DNA of 64,000 nucleotides from contig NZ_BJDX01000010.1 of NCBI RefSeq assembly GCF_005405365.1, positions 1 through 64,000 of the forward strand, read 5' to 3'. The position numbers were made by a program, and so were the translations under genes. A model generated the notes under the pieces. It ran no database searches and was not told the DNA's origin. It saw only the letters and a program-made list of their open reading frames with translations. Below are positions 50,097 to 59,438 of this stretch, piece by piece. Source of the DNA: Enterococcus xiangfangensis. Its GTDB lineage: Bacteria > Bacillota > Bacilli > Lactobacillales > Enterococcaceae. Positions within the stretch are counted from its first letter, which is position 1. The number at the start of each line of letters is the position of its first letter.

Positions 50097-53000
50097 ATTC
50101 CCCTATACTCAAAATCATCCGAATATCTTCTTCGGTCAATTTATTAGTTTGTTCTTCATTGCCTTGGATCACTTTTTGGAATAATTCGCGTTTTTCTTGC
50201 TGTAATTGATTCATTCGCTCTTCAATTGTTCCTTCAGCGATCATCCGCCATACTTCTACAACTTTTTTCTGACCGATTCGATGTGCTCGACCGGCTGCTT
50301 GTTCTTCCACTGCTGGATTCCACCACAAATCATAAAGAATGACAGTATCGGCCCCAGTTAAATTCAAACCGGTTCCACCGGCTTTTAACGAAATCAAGAA
50401 GACATCTTTTTCACCTGCATTGAAAGCATCGACCATTTTTAAGCGTTCAGAAACCTTTGTACTGCCGCGTAAATAGAAACTCGAAATGCCATTTTCTGCA
50501 AATTCTTCTTCCATAATAGAAAGCATGCTAGTGAATTGAGAGAATAGTAATACGCGTCGTCCATTTTCTTTTGCTGCTCGGACTAGATCTTTTACTTGCT
50601 CCAATTTTCCTGAGCCGCCTTCATACCCTTCTATGAACAGCCGCGGATCATCACAAATTTGACGCAGCCGCGTAAGCCCCGCTAAAATACTCACTCGTTG
50701 TTTACGGAATGTTGCAGAGTCCATTTGATCGACTTCTTGACGCATCCGTTTAAGATAGGCTAAATACACGGTCTTTTGTTCTTCTGTCAAGCTGCTTAAC
50801 ACATTGGATTCGATCCGTTCTGGCAATTCTTGCAAGACAGTGTTTTTATCCCGTCGTAAAACAAAGGGCTGGATCATCTTGGCGATTTCTGGAACCGCCA
50901 TTTGACGAAAGCGGCCAATTGGTGGGAAAAAGCCTGGCATAACAGTTTGGAACAATGACCATAATTCTTCTAGATTATTTTCGATCGGTGTCCCACTCAA
51001 AGCGATTCGATGCGGAATCGATAAATTACGCAGTGCACTAGATGTTTTTGTAGAGGCATTTTTCACCATTTGCGCCTCATCCAAAATCATATACTGATAT
51101 CCTACGTTTTCGTGTAATGAAATATCTTGGCGCAAACTAGCATAAGAAGTTATTACGATTTCTTCAGCATCAGCAAGTTGTTGCTCTCGTTCGCTTCGAT
51201 TCCCTGAAATGACGATCGAATGCAAACTTGGTGCAAACTTTTTGATCTCCGCTTGCCAGTTATAAACAAGACTTGCCGGTGTCACGATCAAAGCTTTGAT
51301 TGGCCGCTGTGCTTTTTCAGCTAACAAAAAGGTGATAACTTGGATTGTTTTACCTAGCCCCATCTCATCCGCTAAAATTCCGCCAAATCCATAATCGCTC
51401 AACATCTTCAACCAACGAAATCCCTCTGCTTGATATGGCCGCAATGTGGCTTGCAGATCCGTCGGTAAAGTGACTTGATAATCTTCTGGATGCGTCAGAT
51501 CTTGCACCATCGCAGTGAAACTTTCGCTAAATTGCGCTTGCGGATTGTCTTTCAAGCGCTGTTCTAACGCTATTCCTTGACTCTTCGGCAAACGGATTAA
51601 GCCGTCTTTTGCACTGATTTTTTCCCGTAATTGACCGATCATTTCACTCGTTTGTTGGAAAGCCTCCGAGTCAAAAGACAGAACTTCTCCATTGTCTAAT
51701 GTATAAAAACGATCTTTTCGCAATAAGCTATTCAAAACTTGATCAATCTCATTATCTTCGATCCCGGTAACATCGAATTTGATATCCAACCATGAACCTG
51801 ATTGATCCACTTCAATGGTTGGCTGAAACTCTTCGCCGTCTAAGAATAATTGACGTAGTTTTTTACCCATACGAACTTCGGCATATTTTCTAAACTCTTC
51901 CACTTCAACTTTGAAAAAATAATAAAGATTATCTTTGACCGGCAGTTTCTTTTCAAAGCCGGTATCGATTTTTTGATAACGGTATGTATCAAATAGATCC
52001 AGAATCTCTTTTTCTTTTTTTCGATCGCGCAAAATTTCGACATTGTTTGGTAACTTAGGCTGATGGGTCTCATTAGTAGAAAAATAAGCATTCCCATAAT
52101 GAAATTCTGCTTCAGCTTTGATCATTCCTTTGATTTTTCGAAAAATCACCACTGCCCGCAATGGTTCTTCTTTCATGATTTCCGCGACATCCTCAGTAAT
52201 TTTTACTCGGCCGATCTTTCTTAAGTACGGAAAAACTTCTGTAAATAATTGTGACAACTGGCGCTGCTCATAAGCGATCACAGGTTCTTTCAAGCGCTTC
52301 ATCAGCTGTTTCAATGTGATGTACGTATCTTGCTGTTCGCGAGTCATCAAATAGTAAGAATTTTCCACAAACCCCAAGAAATAATTACTATAGTAGTTAG
52401 TAAACCCGTCTTCGATTGTTAGTGCAAAATCATTTTCGCCCCGTTTTTCTAACGCAAAGGATACCGGCAGTTCTTGGCCTTCATGAACCTCGGAATAAGT
52501 CTTTTCACCTAGTTTGACACTCAATTGCCCCGTTTTTTCCATGCCTTCTAACAATTCTTGAATCCGATGGACAGGTAATAGAAGGTAACGTTTATCCAAC
52601 TTGCCTTTGACTTGTAGCCCGGCTTTTCCTAATAACTGATACGTCTCGCTGACTCCTACTAAATCTTCAATCAAATCACGACACTTCGGATCAAATGCTC
52701 CAGCCTCGATTTGGAAACGATATTGTTTATTGACGCTATAAGCTGAATCTGTTTGATAGGCGTGTAGGAAATCATATAAATTTTTTACGATATAACTGCG
52801 CTTAGTTAAATTACTGCCAATTCTTAATGAGACCGCTAAGACATCTAACTCGGGATGATACGGATTTGTCGGGATCGCTTCAACGACAAATTCAACAAAT
52901 AAAGATTGCAGCGGCTCAGATTCTTTTTCTAAACGTGAAAAACCTTGGTTCAATAGATCTGCGAAAGAAACACTGCTCTCCATTTTTTTCGGTAAGACTG

Positions 53001-53274
53001 TCTCTGGTTTAATTACCCGCGACAAACCTTTCTCCCGCAAGTACAACTCAACTGCGACAGTATGTTTACAATAACTATGTTCTTCCCAATAAGGACACGC
53101 ACAAATATCATTTTCTTTTCCGCTACCGTCTAAATCAACCAGATAAAGTTCACTACCTAATACTTCACCGTGCCAAACACGTCGCGCTAGATCTGCCTCA
53201 ACAGATAAGACCCGTCCTTCTTTTAAATACGTTCTGCCGCGTTCGATCACTTTTTCTGGAATACTCCATCTCAT
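50095..53274 (-). CDS. SNF2-family DEAD/DEAH helicase with SWIM zinc finger
   Basis: A 1059-residue cytosolic protein. A SWIM-type zinc finger (CACPYWEEHSYCKH, about residue 57) and an SNF2-associated N-terminal region (150-560) precede the helicase: ILADEMGLGKTIQVI (Walker A, about 630), YMILDEAQMVKN (motif II), LSGTPIENNLEELW (motif III) and the C-terminal RecA lobe with GGTGLNLTGADTVI and QAAGRAHRIGQ (V, VI). Such proteins (YwqA-like) are translocases for nucleoprotein complexes; no methylase or nuclease partner is attached. It precedes sbcC-sbcD in the opposite order, 0 bp behind sbcC, so the three likely form an operon for genome maintenance. Confidence 0.88.
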   Translation of the reverse strand: MRWSIPEKVIERGRTYLKEGRVLSVEADLARRVWHGEVLGSELYLVDLDGSGKENDICACPYWEEHSYCKHTVAVELYLREKGLSRVIKPETVLPKKMESSVSFADLLNQGFSRLEKESEPLQSLFVEFVVEAIPTNPYHPELDVLAVSLRIGSNLTKRSYIVKNLYDFLHAYQTDSAYSVNKQYRFQIEAGAFDPKCRDLIEDLVGVSETYQLLGKAGLQVKGKLDKRYLLLPVHRIQELLEGMEKTGQLSVKLGEKTYSEVHEGQELPVSFALEKRGENDFALTIEDGFTNYYSNYFLGFVENSYYLMTREQQDTYITLKQLMKRLKEPVIAYEQRQLSQLFTEVFPYLRKIGRVKITEDVAEIMKEEPLRAVVIFRKIKGMIKAEAEFHYGNAYFSTNETHQPKLPNNVEILRDRKKEKEILDLFDTYRYQKIDTGFEKKLPVKDNLYYFFKVEVEEFRKYAEVRMGKKLRQLFLDGEEFQPTIEVDQSGSWLDIKFDVTGIEDNEIDQVLNSLLRKDRFYTLDNGEVLSFDSEAFQQTSEMIGQLREKISAKDGLIRLPKSQGIALEQRLKDNPQAQFSESFTAMVQDLTHPEDYQVTLPTDLQATLRPYQAEGFRWLKMLSDYGFGGILADEMGLGKTIQVITFLLAEKAQRPIKALIVTPASLVYNWQAEIKKFAPSLHSIVISGNRSEREQQLADAEEIVITSYASLRQDISLHENVGYQYMILDEAQMVKNASTKTSSALRNLSIPHRIALSGTPIENNLEELWSLFQTVMPGFFPPIGRFRQMAVPEIAKMIQPFVLRRDKNTVLQELPERIESNVLSSLTEEQKTVYLAYLKRMRQEVDQMDSATFRKQRVSILAGLTRLRQICDDPRLFIEGYEGGSGKLEQVKDLVRAAKENGRRVLLFSQFTSMLSIMEEEFAENGISSFYLRGSTKVSERLKMVDAFNAGEKDVFLISLKAGGTGLNLTGADTVILYDLWWNPAVEEQAAGRAHRIGQKKVVEVWRMIAEGTIEERMNQLQQEKRELFQKVIQGNEEQTNKLTEEDIRMILSIGE

Positions 53275-56200
53275 TTACGTTTCACTCCATCCTTCTAGCT
53301 GATAACGAATGCTGCTGCGACCCGTTCCGCTAGTCTCCACAATAATTTGTTGCGGAATACGTTCTTTCAATTCTCTTACATGGCTGATAATACCGATCAT
53401 GCGTCCAGCATTTTCGATTCCTTCTAATGCTTCCATCGCCATCTCCAGCGCTTCTTCATCCAATGAGCCAAATCCTTCGTCAATGAACAATGTCTCAATC
53501 GCAATCCCACCAGCTTGATTTTGGATGACTTCAGCCAACCCTAATGCCAACGATAGCGCCGCAATAAAACTTTCACCACCGGACAATGTATGACTACTGC
53601 GGCTTGCACCGGCATTGTCGTCATAAACATTTATTTCTAATCCAGTATTGCCTTTGGAACGACCGGCTTCATGTTCCAGTTCAAACCGATAGCGGCCTTT
53701 TGTCAGCTGATTCAATTGTTGATTGGCACTTTGCAACACTTCTGCTAAATACCACTGCAAGACATAACGTTCCAAACTGATTTTTTGCGGGTTGTCACCG
53801 TTCATCGTTTGATACAACTGGATCATCTGACTCAGTTCAGCAAGCTGCTCTTGGCTTTTTTCTTGCAGTGTTGTGATTGCTCCAATCAATTCACGTTGTT
53901 GCTGTAGCTGGTTCTCTTTTGCATAATAGTGTTGCTGCAATTGAACAACTTCTGCCTCACACTCTGCCAATCGTTGCTGCAACGGTTCTGTTTCTGGTTT
54001 TTCCTGATCTTCTATTGCTGTAAGCAAACGTTTATGGCGATCTGTTAAAATCAAAAGCTGTTGATCAAACTCTGCAATTTCTTTTTCTAATAACAAAAGA
54101 TCTGCTGATGGTGCTTGTAATTGATCAAATACCAAGCCAGATTCTAACAATTTTTCTTCCAGCGACGTTTGATATTTCCCCAAATTCTCAGCTGTTTCTT
54201 GCTGTTGTTTTGTTAAAACGCGCTGTTGTTCTTGCAGACGAATTTGTTGCTGTTCCAGCTCTTTGGTCACTGTTTGGTGCGCATACAACTGCTCTTGATA
54301 TTTTTCTAATGCTTGGTTCAATTCAGCGATTCGTTTTTCTAATTGTGGCAATTGCCAATCGGCTGTCTGTTCTTTGATACTAGTCAAACGCCCGACGACT
54401 AGTTGCAGTTCCTCTGTCAGATTCATCCCACTAGTCTCGAGTTCTTTTTTCTCCGCTTGATCCTTAGCAATTTCTACTGTCAATAATTCCAATGACTGTC
54501 TCGCCTCGGCGATCTCGGCTAACGCTTCAGTTGTTTCTTTTTGACAAACGATAAGGAAATTGATTAACTCTGCTAATTCAGCCGCAACTTCTTGCTGATA
54601 ATCTGCTTGGATGTCTGTTTGAAGTTGAATGAGCTGCTGGTTAAATGTTTCTTGTGCACGGACTCGCTCACTTTGCGCATCATCAAAATTTTTTATAGCA
54701 ACTTCATAGCGGGCCTCTGTCTGTTCGCGCAGCAGTTCCAATTGTTTGATTCGAGCTTCCTGTGTCTCAAGGGTAGCCTGTAATTGACTTATGTCCTCTA
54801 GTGCCAACACACTGTGAGGCGCCGGCTCAGGATGTTCTTTTGAGCCGCAAACCGGACACGGTTCGCCGGGAAGCAGATCCATACTTAAGCGGGCGATCTC
54901 GGCGGCTGCCCAACGGCTCTTCAATTTCTTATACTCAGCCGTTTCACCGGTTAGTTGATTACTAATCTGGCTGGCCTGTTCAACTAGCTGAGCCAATTTG
55001 ATCTGCTGATTTTCTTCCGCTTCTTGCTGATCAAAGATCTGTTTGTCCAATGTTTGTAATTGTTCTACTTGTTGTTTCAGCTGCAATTCTTTATACCGGC
55101 GATCTTGCCAACTTTGTTCCGAATTCAGTCTGCTTGCCAATAATTGCTGTTGCTTTTCAGCCGTTTGCAGACGCTCGCTGATTTTAGCTGACTGTGTTTG
55201 ATAATGCGTTTGTTTGAGCATCAACTCAGCTTGTTGTTGCTCCAGTTCTGCTTTTCTTTTTACTAGCGGTAAAAATGATTCTAAGCTTTGCAATTCCTTT
55301 TCCTGCGCCTGCTGGTCGGAACGTTGTTGTTCAAATTCTTTTTCCTGTTTTTGACAGTCCACATATCGTTGTTCCAACTCTGCTGACTGGCGCTGCTGTT
55401 CAACAATTGACAGGTCTTGCTGCGTTTGAAGCATTGCTAGTTCCTGTACACGCTCATAAAGCGGCCGCAAATTTTCAATGGCTTTTTCCCGAGCCAACTG
55501 TTTTTTCTTTTCTGTTTGTTCCGGCAAATTTTCTTTTAATTGCTGCAACTGCTGCTGAGTTGCTTGCGCTTGTAAAAAACGTTCAGAAAGTTCTTGCGCT
55601 TGTTGCACTTGCTGCTGTAACTCTTTTTGTACAGCTTGTTTTTCCAAAAGTTCAGCTCTATTTGTCTGTAAAGTCTGTTCTTCTGTTATCAAATAGGACT
55701 GGGCAAGTTTTAAGGATTCCTCATACGTGGCCCCTTTTTCAGCGGCTACTTGCTGAAAAAGTTGGTCGATTCGCGTCGTCAAGTCACCGACAGATTTTTC
55801 CAATTCGATTTTTTGAAACTTCAAACGTTCGGTAAAATTGCGATAGAAACTAGTTCCGAATAAACTGCGCAAGACGGTTTCTTTTTCTGTGCTGTTCGCA
55901 TTTAAAAATGTCCGAAACTCTCCTTGTGGCAGCATCACGATCTGGCGGAATTGATCTTTTTGCAAATGCAGGATTTGATAGATCACTTCATTCACCGCAT
56001 CGACTTTTGTATACGCTTCAGCTTCTTGACCAGTATCATCAAAAATGCTCAATTGGACTTTTTGATTTTTGGTCGTCTCGCCTTTTCCATTTTTCTTCGC
56101 TAAGGTCTGTTTCGGCCAACGTTCGATTGAATAATTTCTACCCTGGTGTTCAAAAAGAAATTGAATTCTAGTTTCTTCCGTTGGTTCAGCAAAAGAAGAC

Positions 56201-56397
56201 CGAATCTCATTTGAAGAACGAACCCCACCGGATGCATCTCCGTATAAGGCAAATGTAATCGCATCAAAGATCGTCGTTTTTCCTGCCCCGGTCTTTCCGC
56301 TGATTAAAAACAACGGCGCTTCTGACATCTCTTCAAAATCAACTTCTTCATGCAAAAATGGGCCAAAATTATCCATAATGATTTTTTTAGGAAGCAT
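53275..56397 (-). CDS. sbcC: DNA repair exonuclease subunit SbcC
   Basis: The 1040-residue SMC-like ATPase has Walker A (SGKTGAGKTT, about 34-43), long Gln/Glu-rich coiled coils (180-880) interrupted near residue 515 by the zinc hook CPVCGSKEHP, and the C-terminal signature HTLSGGESFIAALSLALG with Walker B LFIDEGFGSLDEE. With SbcD it forms the Mre11-Rad50-like nuclease that cleaves hairpins and blocked ends. The start was placed at ATG 56397, overlapping the sbcD stop (TGATG), with a TTG one codon upstream as the alternative. Gln-rich coils are typical. Confidence 0.93.
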   Translation of the reverse strand: MLPKKIIMDNFGPFLHEEVDFEEMSEAPLFLISGKTGAGKTTIFDAITFALYGDASGGVRSSNEIRSSFAEPTEETRIQFLFEHQGRNYSIERWPKQTLAKKNGKGETTKNQKVQLSIFDDTGQEAEAYTKVDAVNEVIYQILHLQKDQFRQIVMLPQGEFRTFLNANSTEKETVLRSLFGTSFYRNFTERLKFQKIELEKSVGDLTTRIDQLFQQVAAEKGATYEESLKLAQSYLITEEQTLQTNRAELLEKQAVQKELQQQVQQAQELSERFLQAQATQQQLQQLKENLPEQTEKKKQLAREKAIENLRPLYERVQELAMLQTQQDLSIVEQQRQSAELEQRYVDCQKQEKEFEQQRSDQQAQEKELQSLESFLPLVKRKAELEQQQAELMLKQTHYQTQSAKISERLQTAEKQQQLLASRLNSEQSWQDRRYKELQLKQQVEQLQTLDKQIFDQQEAEENQQIKLAQLVEQASQISNQLTGETAEYKKLKSRWAAAEIARLSMDLLPGEPCPVCGSKEHPEPAPHSVLALEDISQLQATLETQEARIKQLELLREQTEARYEVAIKNFDDAQSERVRAQETFNQQLIQLQTDIQADYQQEVAAELAELINFLIVCQKETTEALAEIAEARQSLELLTVEIAKDQAEKKELETSGMNLTEELQLVVGRLTSIKEQTADWQLPQLEKRIAELNQALEKYQEQLYAHQTVTKELEQQQIRLQEQQRVLTKQQQETAENLGKYQTSLEEKLLESGLVFDQLQAPSADLLLLEKEIAEFDQQLLILTDRHKRLLTAIEDQEKPETEPLQQRLAECEAEVVQLQQHYYAKENQLQQQRELIGAITTLQEKSQEQLAELSQMIQLYQTMNGDNPQKISLERYVLQWYLAEVLQSANQQLNQLTKGRYRFELEHEAGRSKGNTGLEINVYDDNAGASRSSHTLSGGESFIAALSLALGLAEVIQNQAGGIAIETLFIDEGFGSLDEEALEMAMEALEGIENAGRMIGIISHVRELKERIPQQIIVETSGTGRSSIRYQLEGWSET

Positions 56398-57530
56398 CAA
56401 CTAGCACCCCCTTGTTGCAAACTCGTCTGTAATCCCATTTCGATCCATTTCTTCTGTTGCGTCGTTAAGTCGGTTTGGGCTACTTCGGTAAAAAAGTCTT
56501 CCGTTAAAGCGATTGGTGATTTTTCTTTGATGTTTTCGGCTTTTAAACGAGTAGACACCGCAGTCTCAAACCCGTTTGCGCGTTCAACTTGAATAATCCG
56601 CGGGTAAACTTGGCGCAACTGATTCATCAAATTAGGAATGACCGCACGATCCTCTAACAAAATCGATAAATAATCTTCACGATTCACTGCGTTGTAAAAA
56701 TCGGGAGCCAATAATTCTGAAAAACTTGCTTGCAGCTCCTTTATTTCATGAAGCGGTGTCAATTCCCGAAAAGAAAATTCGTTCGTCTGCGTATCCACAA
56801 TCCAGACGCCTTTTTGCTGATCCTTCTCTGATAAAGAATATTTTAACGGCGAGCCGCTATAGCGGGCATTGTCTAGTTTCAATGCGTCTTTTCCATGAAG
56901 ATGACCCAATGCCACATAGTCAAATTCTGTTAATAATTTCCCATTAATCCCGTCTAATCCACCGACTTCGATTTTTGTCTCTGAATCCGTCTTGCTGCTG
57001 CCTGCAACAAAAAAATGGCTGATCAGAAAATGTTTCTTATTTGGATCGAAGCTCGCTTGCATTTTTTCGATCACTTTCGGCATCGCCTTTTGAATCGTAC
57101 GCAAGTCGGGATCTTCAAAATAAATACGTGCATCAACTGGTTCAAAATATGGTAATAAATAAAATTGAGTATTTCCCATTTCAATCGGGGTAAAGGCATC
57201 TTGCAAACGAGTCTGAAGATGAAATTTTGCTTGGTTGAACCACGGTGCTCCGGTCGCTAAACGAGTCGCACTGTCATGATTGCCTGAAATCACTAATAAA
57301 GGGATTCCTTCTGTGAGGTTCCACTTAGCGATTGTTTGATTTAATAAACGTACACTGTCTTCAGATGGTACGGAACGATCGTACAAATCACCAGCGATCA
57401 TTATCGCATCGACTGTTTCTGATTTCCCGATCGTTAATATCTGGTCAAGAATGTATGCTTGATCCGGCAATAAATCATAGCCATGAAGTTTTTTTCCGAT
57501 ATGCCAGTCAGCAGTATGTAAAACTTTCAT
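56397..57530 (-). CDS. sbcD: DNA repair exonuclease subunit SbcD
   Basis: The 377-residue Mre11-type phosphoesterase has all metal motifs in order: LHTADWHIGKKL (Asp, His), MIAGDLYDRS, VISGNHDSATRLA, LISHFFVAG and VALGHLHGKD. The C-terminal part (270-370) is the capping and SbcC-binding region. It is upstream of sbcC with overlapping stop and start, so they are coupled. No operator recognised. Confidence 0.93.
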   Translation of the reverse strand: MKVLHTADWHIGKKLHGYDLLPDQAYILDQILTIGKSETVDAIMIAGDLYDRSVPSEDSVRLLNQTIAKWNLTEGIPLLVISGNHDSATRLATGAPWFNQAKFHLQTRLQDAFTPIEMGNTQFYLLPYFEPVDARIYFEDPDLRTIQKAMPKVIEKMQASFDPNKKHFLISHFFVAGSSKTDSETKIEVGGLDGINGKLLTEFDYVALGHLHGKDALKLDNARYSGSPLKYSLSEKDQQKGVWIVDTQTNEFSFRELTPLHEIKELQASFSELLAPDFYNAVNREDYLSILLEDRAVIPNLMNQLRQVYPRIIQVERANGFETAVSTRLKAENIKEKSPIALTEDFFTEVAQTDLTTQQKKWIEMGLQTSLQQGGAS

Positions 57531-57654
57531 CGATCCACCCTTTTCCTAATTAAGTCCTTCCCAAAATTATAACATGATTTGGGCTTTTTTTCTGCCTTGT
57601 AACTAGTTATTACGGCACGTTTAACTGATAAACCGGACCGAAAACTATCCTCAA

Positions 57655-57690
57655 AAAGAAAAAACACTGAATCAATCAGTGTTTTTTTCT
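57655..57690 (-). terminator. Terminator after plsC
   Basis: AAACACTGA/TCAGTGTTT stem with U-run on the minus strand, overlapping the gene's last codons. Confidence 0.8.
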
Positions 57691-58301
57691 TTCGCGATGT
57701 ATTTGTAATTTGGATCAATCTCACGGTCCAATTGATCAAAAGCTGTTTGGACCCGCTTTTCAACTTCTGCCAAACCGTCTTTGTCCATTTTTTTGATATC
57801 CGAAATATCGATGGGGTCACCGAAACGGATAACTACAGGTGTTCGTTTGAACAAATCTGAAAATTTAGTTGGCCCTTGATAAACTGAAGGCACGATCGGT
57901 TTTTTTGATAAACGTGAAATCAACGTCATCCCGCCTTTTAATTCTGACGAGTGGCGTGTCCCGCTTGGAAACATAATCAAACTTTTATCAGATTCCTTCA
58001 ATACTTTGACCGGACGTTTCACTACACTTGGTCCTGGTTTGTCTCGATCCACTGGAAAAGCGTTCAGATGGACTAAGATAAAACGCAGTATCGGATTTTT
58101 GAACAATTCTGCTTTCGCTAAAAAACTAAACTGTTTAGGTGCCGCCCCTAACGCAATATAAAATGGATCCCACCAAGTTCGATGCGGGGCAACGAGAATA
58201 TAATTTCCTTTCGGCAGTTTTTCTTGATTTTGATAATGAGCATTGCCATTGATAACCGCTAAAAGAACACGGACGATGGCGCGGATAAATTTAAAAAACA
58301 T
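57672..58301 (-). CDS. plsC: 1-acyl-sn-glycerol-3-phosphate acyltransferase
   Basis: The 209-residue membrane-bound acyltransferase has the NHX4D-type motif (APHRTWWD), FPVDRDKPG (glycerophosphate site), FPSGTRHSS (motif III) and VPSVYQGP (motif IV), and a hydrophobic N terminus. It makes phosphatidic acid from lysophosphatidic acid for membrane lipids. It is a single gene divergent from trmN6. Confidence 0.9.
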   Translation of the reverse strand: MFFKFIRAIVRVLLAVINGNAHYQNQEKLPKGNYILVAPHRTWWDPFYIALGAAPKQFSFLAKAELFKNPILRFILVHLNAFPVDRDKPGPSVVKRPVKVLKESDKSLIMFPSGTRHSSELKGGMTLISRLSKKPIVPSVYQGPTKFSDLFKRTPVVIRFGDPIDISDIKKMDKDGLAEVEKRVQTAFDQLDREIDPNYKYIAKEKNTD

Positions 58302-58376
58302 TTTTTCTTCCTTTCAGTTACCTAACTAAACGTAGTATAATACAACGGTATGATTTTTTTAAGGGGGCAAAAGAAA

Positions 58377-59111
58377 TTGTTAAGAAAAGGTGAACGAATC
58401 GATCAACTTTATGCTGAGGATATCCAGATCATCCAAAGCTCAGAAGTCTTTTCTTTTTCTATTGATGCGGTTTTATTAGCAAACTTTCCGCGAGTTCCAA
58501 AACGCGGCAAAATCATCGATCTTTGTGCCGGCAATGGCGCGGTCGGTCTTTTTTTAAGTCGTAAGACCTCTGCTGCAATCGAACAAATCGAATTACAGCC
58601 GCGACTAGCAGATATGGGCAAGCGCAGTATTCAGCTGAATCATTTAGAAGATCAGCTCACGATGCATGAGCTAGATTTAAAAAATTCTTTTGAAGTCGTC
58701 CGAGCTGATTCGGCAGATCTTGTCGTCTGCAACCCACCTTATTTTAAGGAATTACCCACGAGCCAAAAAAATCCCAATCCGCATCTGGCGATCGCGCGTC
58801 ATGAAATCCATGCGACATTAGAAGATGTTGTCAGTGTAGCTGCCAAATTATTAAAAATGAATGGCCGTTTTGCGCTGGTCCATCGTCCAGACCGTTTTTT
58901 AGAGATCATCGATTGTTTGCGTGCGCATCGCATTGCACCAAAACGAATCCAATTTGTTTATCCTAAACCAGGAAAAGAAGCCAACGTCTTACTGATTGAA
59001 GGGATCAAAGACGGTAAAAATGAAGGACTGCGTTTTCTTCCTCCATTATATACTTATGATGAATCTGGCAACTACTCTGCCGCTTTACAGGAGATGCTTT
59101 ATGGCAACTGA
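58377..59111 (+). CDS. trmN6: tRNA1(Val) adenine-N6 methyltransferase TrmN6/YabB
   Basis: The 244-residue methyltransferase shows motif [17 protein letters not shown] and NPPY motif IV in [14 protein letters not shown], which methylates an exocyclic amine; the start region [19 protein letters not shown] is typical for the YabB/TrmN6 family. The TTG start follows AAGGGGGC; an ATG at 58350 is only 10 bases from a TATAAT and is discounted. It overlaps the GIY-YIG gene (as in Bacillus yabB-yazA). The target tRNA is inferred. Confidence 0.87.
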   Translation: MLRKGERIDQLYAEDIQIIQSSEVFSFSIDAVLLANFPRVPKRGKIIDLCAGNGAVGLFLSRKTSAAIEQIELQPRLADMGKRSIQLNHLEDQLTMHELDLKNSFEVVRADSADLVVCNPPYFKELPTSQKNPNPHLAIARHEIHATLEDVVSVAAKLLKMNGRFALVHRPDRFLEIIDCLRAHRIAPKRIQFVYPKPGKEANVLLIEGIKDGKNEGLRFLPPLYTYDESGNYSAALQEMLYGN

Positions 59112-59388
59112 TCATTTCTTTTATGTTTTATTATGTAAAGATCATAGTTTTTACGGTGGTTATACGACGGATGCAACTAGACGGCTGGCACAACACAACG
59201 CTGGCACAGGTGCAAAATATACCCATCCGCAAAGCCGCCGGCCGCTTCAAATGATTCACGCGGAACGCTTTGCTACTCGCAGTGAGGCATTAAAAGCCGA
59301 AGCTGCTTTTAAAAAATTATCCCGGAAACAAAAAGAAAACTACTTACAATCTAACCAAAACAAAAATGTTTTTTCGAAAAATATCTAA
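59101..59388 (+). CDS. GIY-YIG nuclease-family protein (YazA/UPF0213)
   Basis: A 95-residue stand-alone GIY-YIG domain: [23 protein letters not shown] contains both tyrosines of the signature, with Arg in the RRLAQHN helix and a Glu later ([11 protein letters not shown]). UPF0213 proteins are of unknown target, though the fold is a nuclease. The ATG overlaps the end of trmN6 by 11 bases. Terminator follows at once. Confidence 0.88.
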   Translation: MATDHFFYVLLCKDHSFYGGYTTDATRRLAQHNAGTGAKYTHPQSRRPLQMIHAERFATRSEALKAEAAFKKLSRKQKENYLQSNQNKNVFSKNI

Positions 59389-59434
59389 AAACTGCTGATT
59401 TCTTGTTCAATGCAAGAAATCAGCAGTTTTTTTC
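59387..59434. terminator. Bidirectional terminator between the GIY-YIG gene and oatA
   Basis: A 19-bp perfect stem (AAAAACTGCTGATTTCTTG and complement) with A and T runs. Confidence 0.9.
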
Positions 59435-59438
59435 GCTG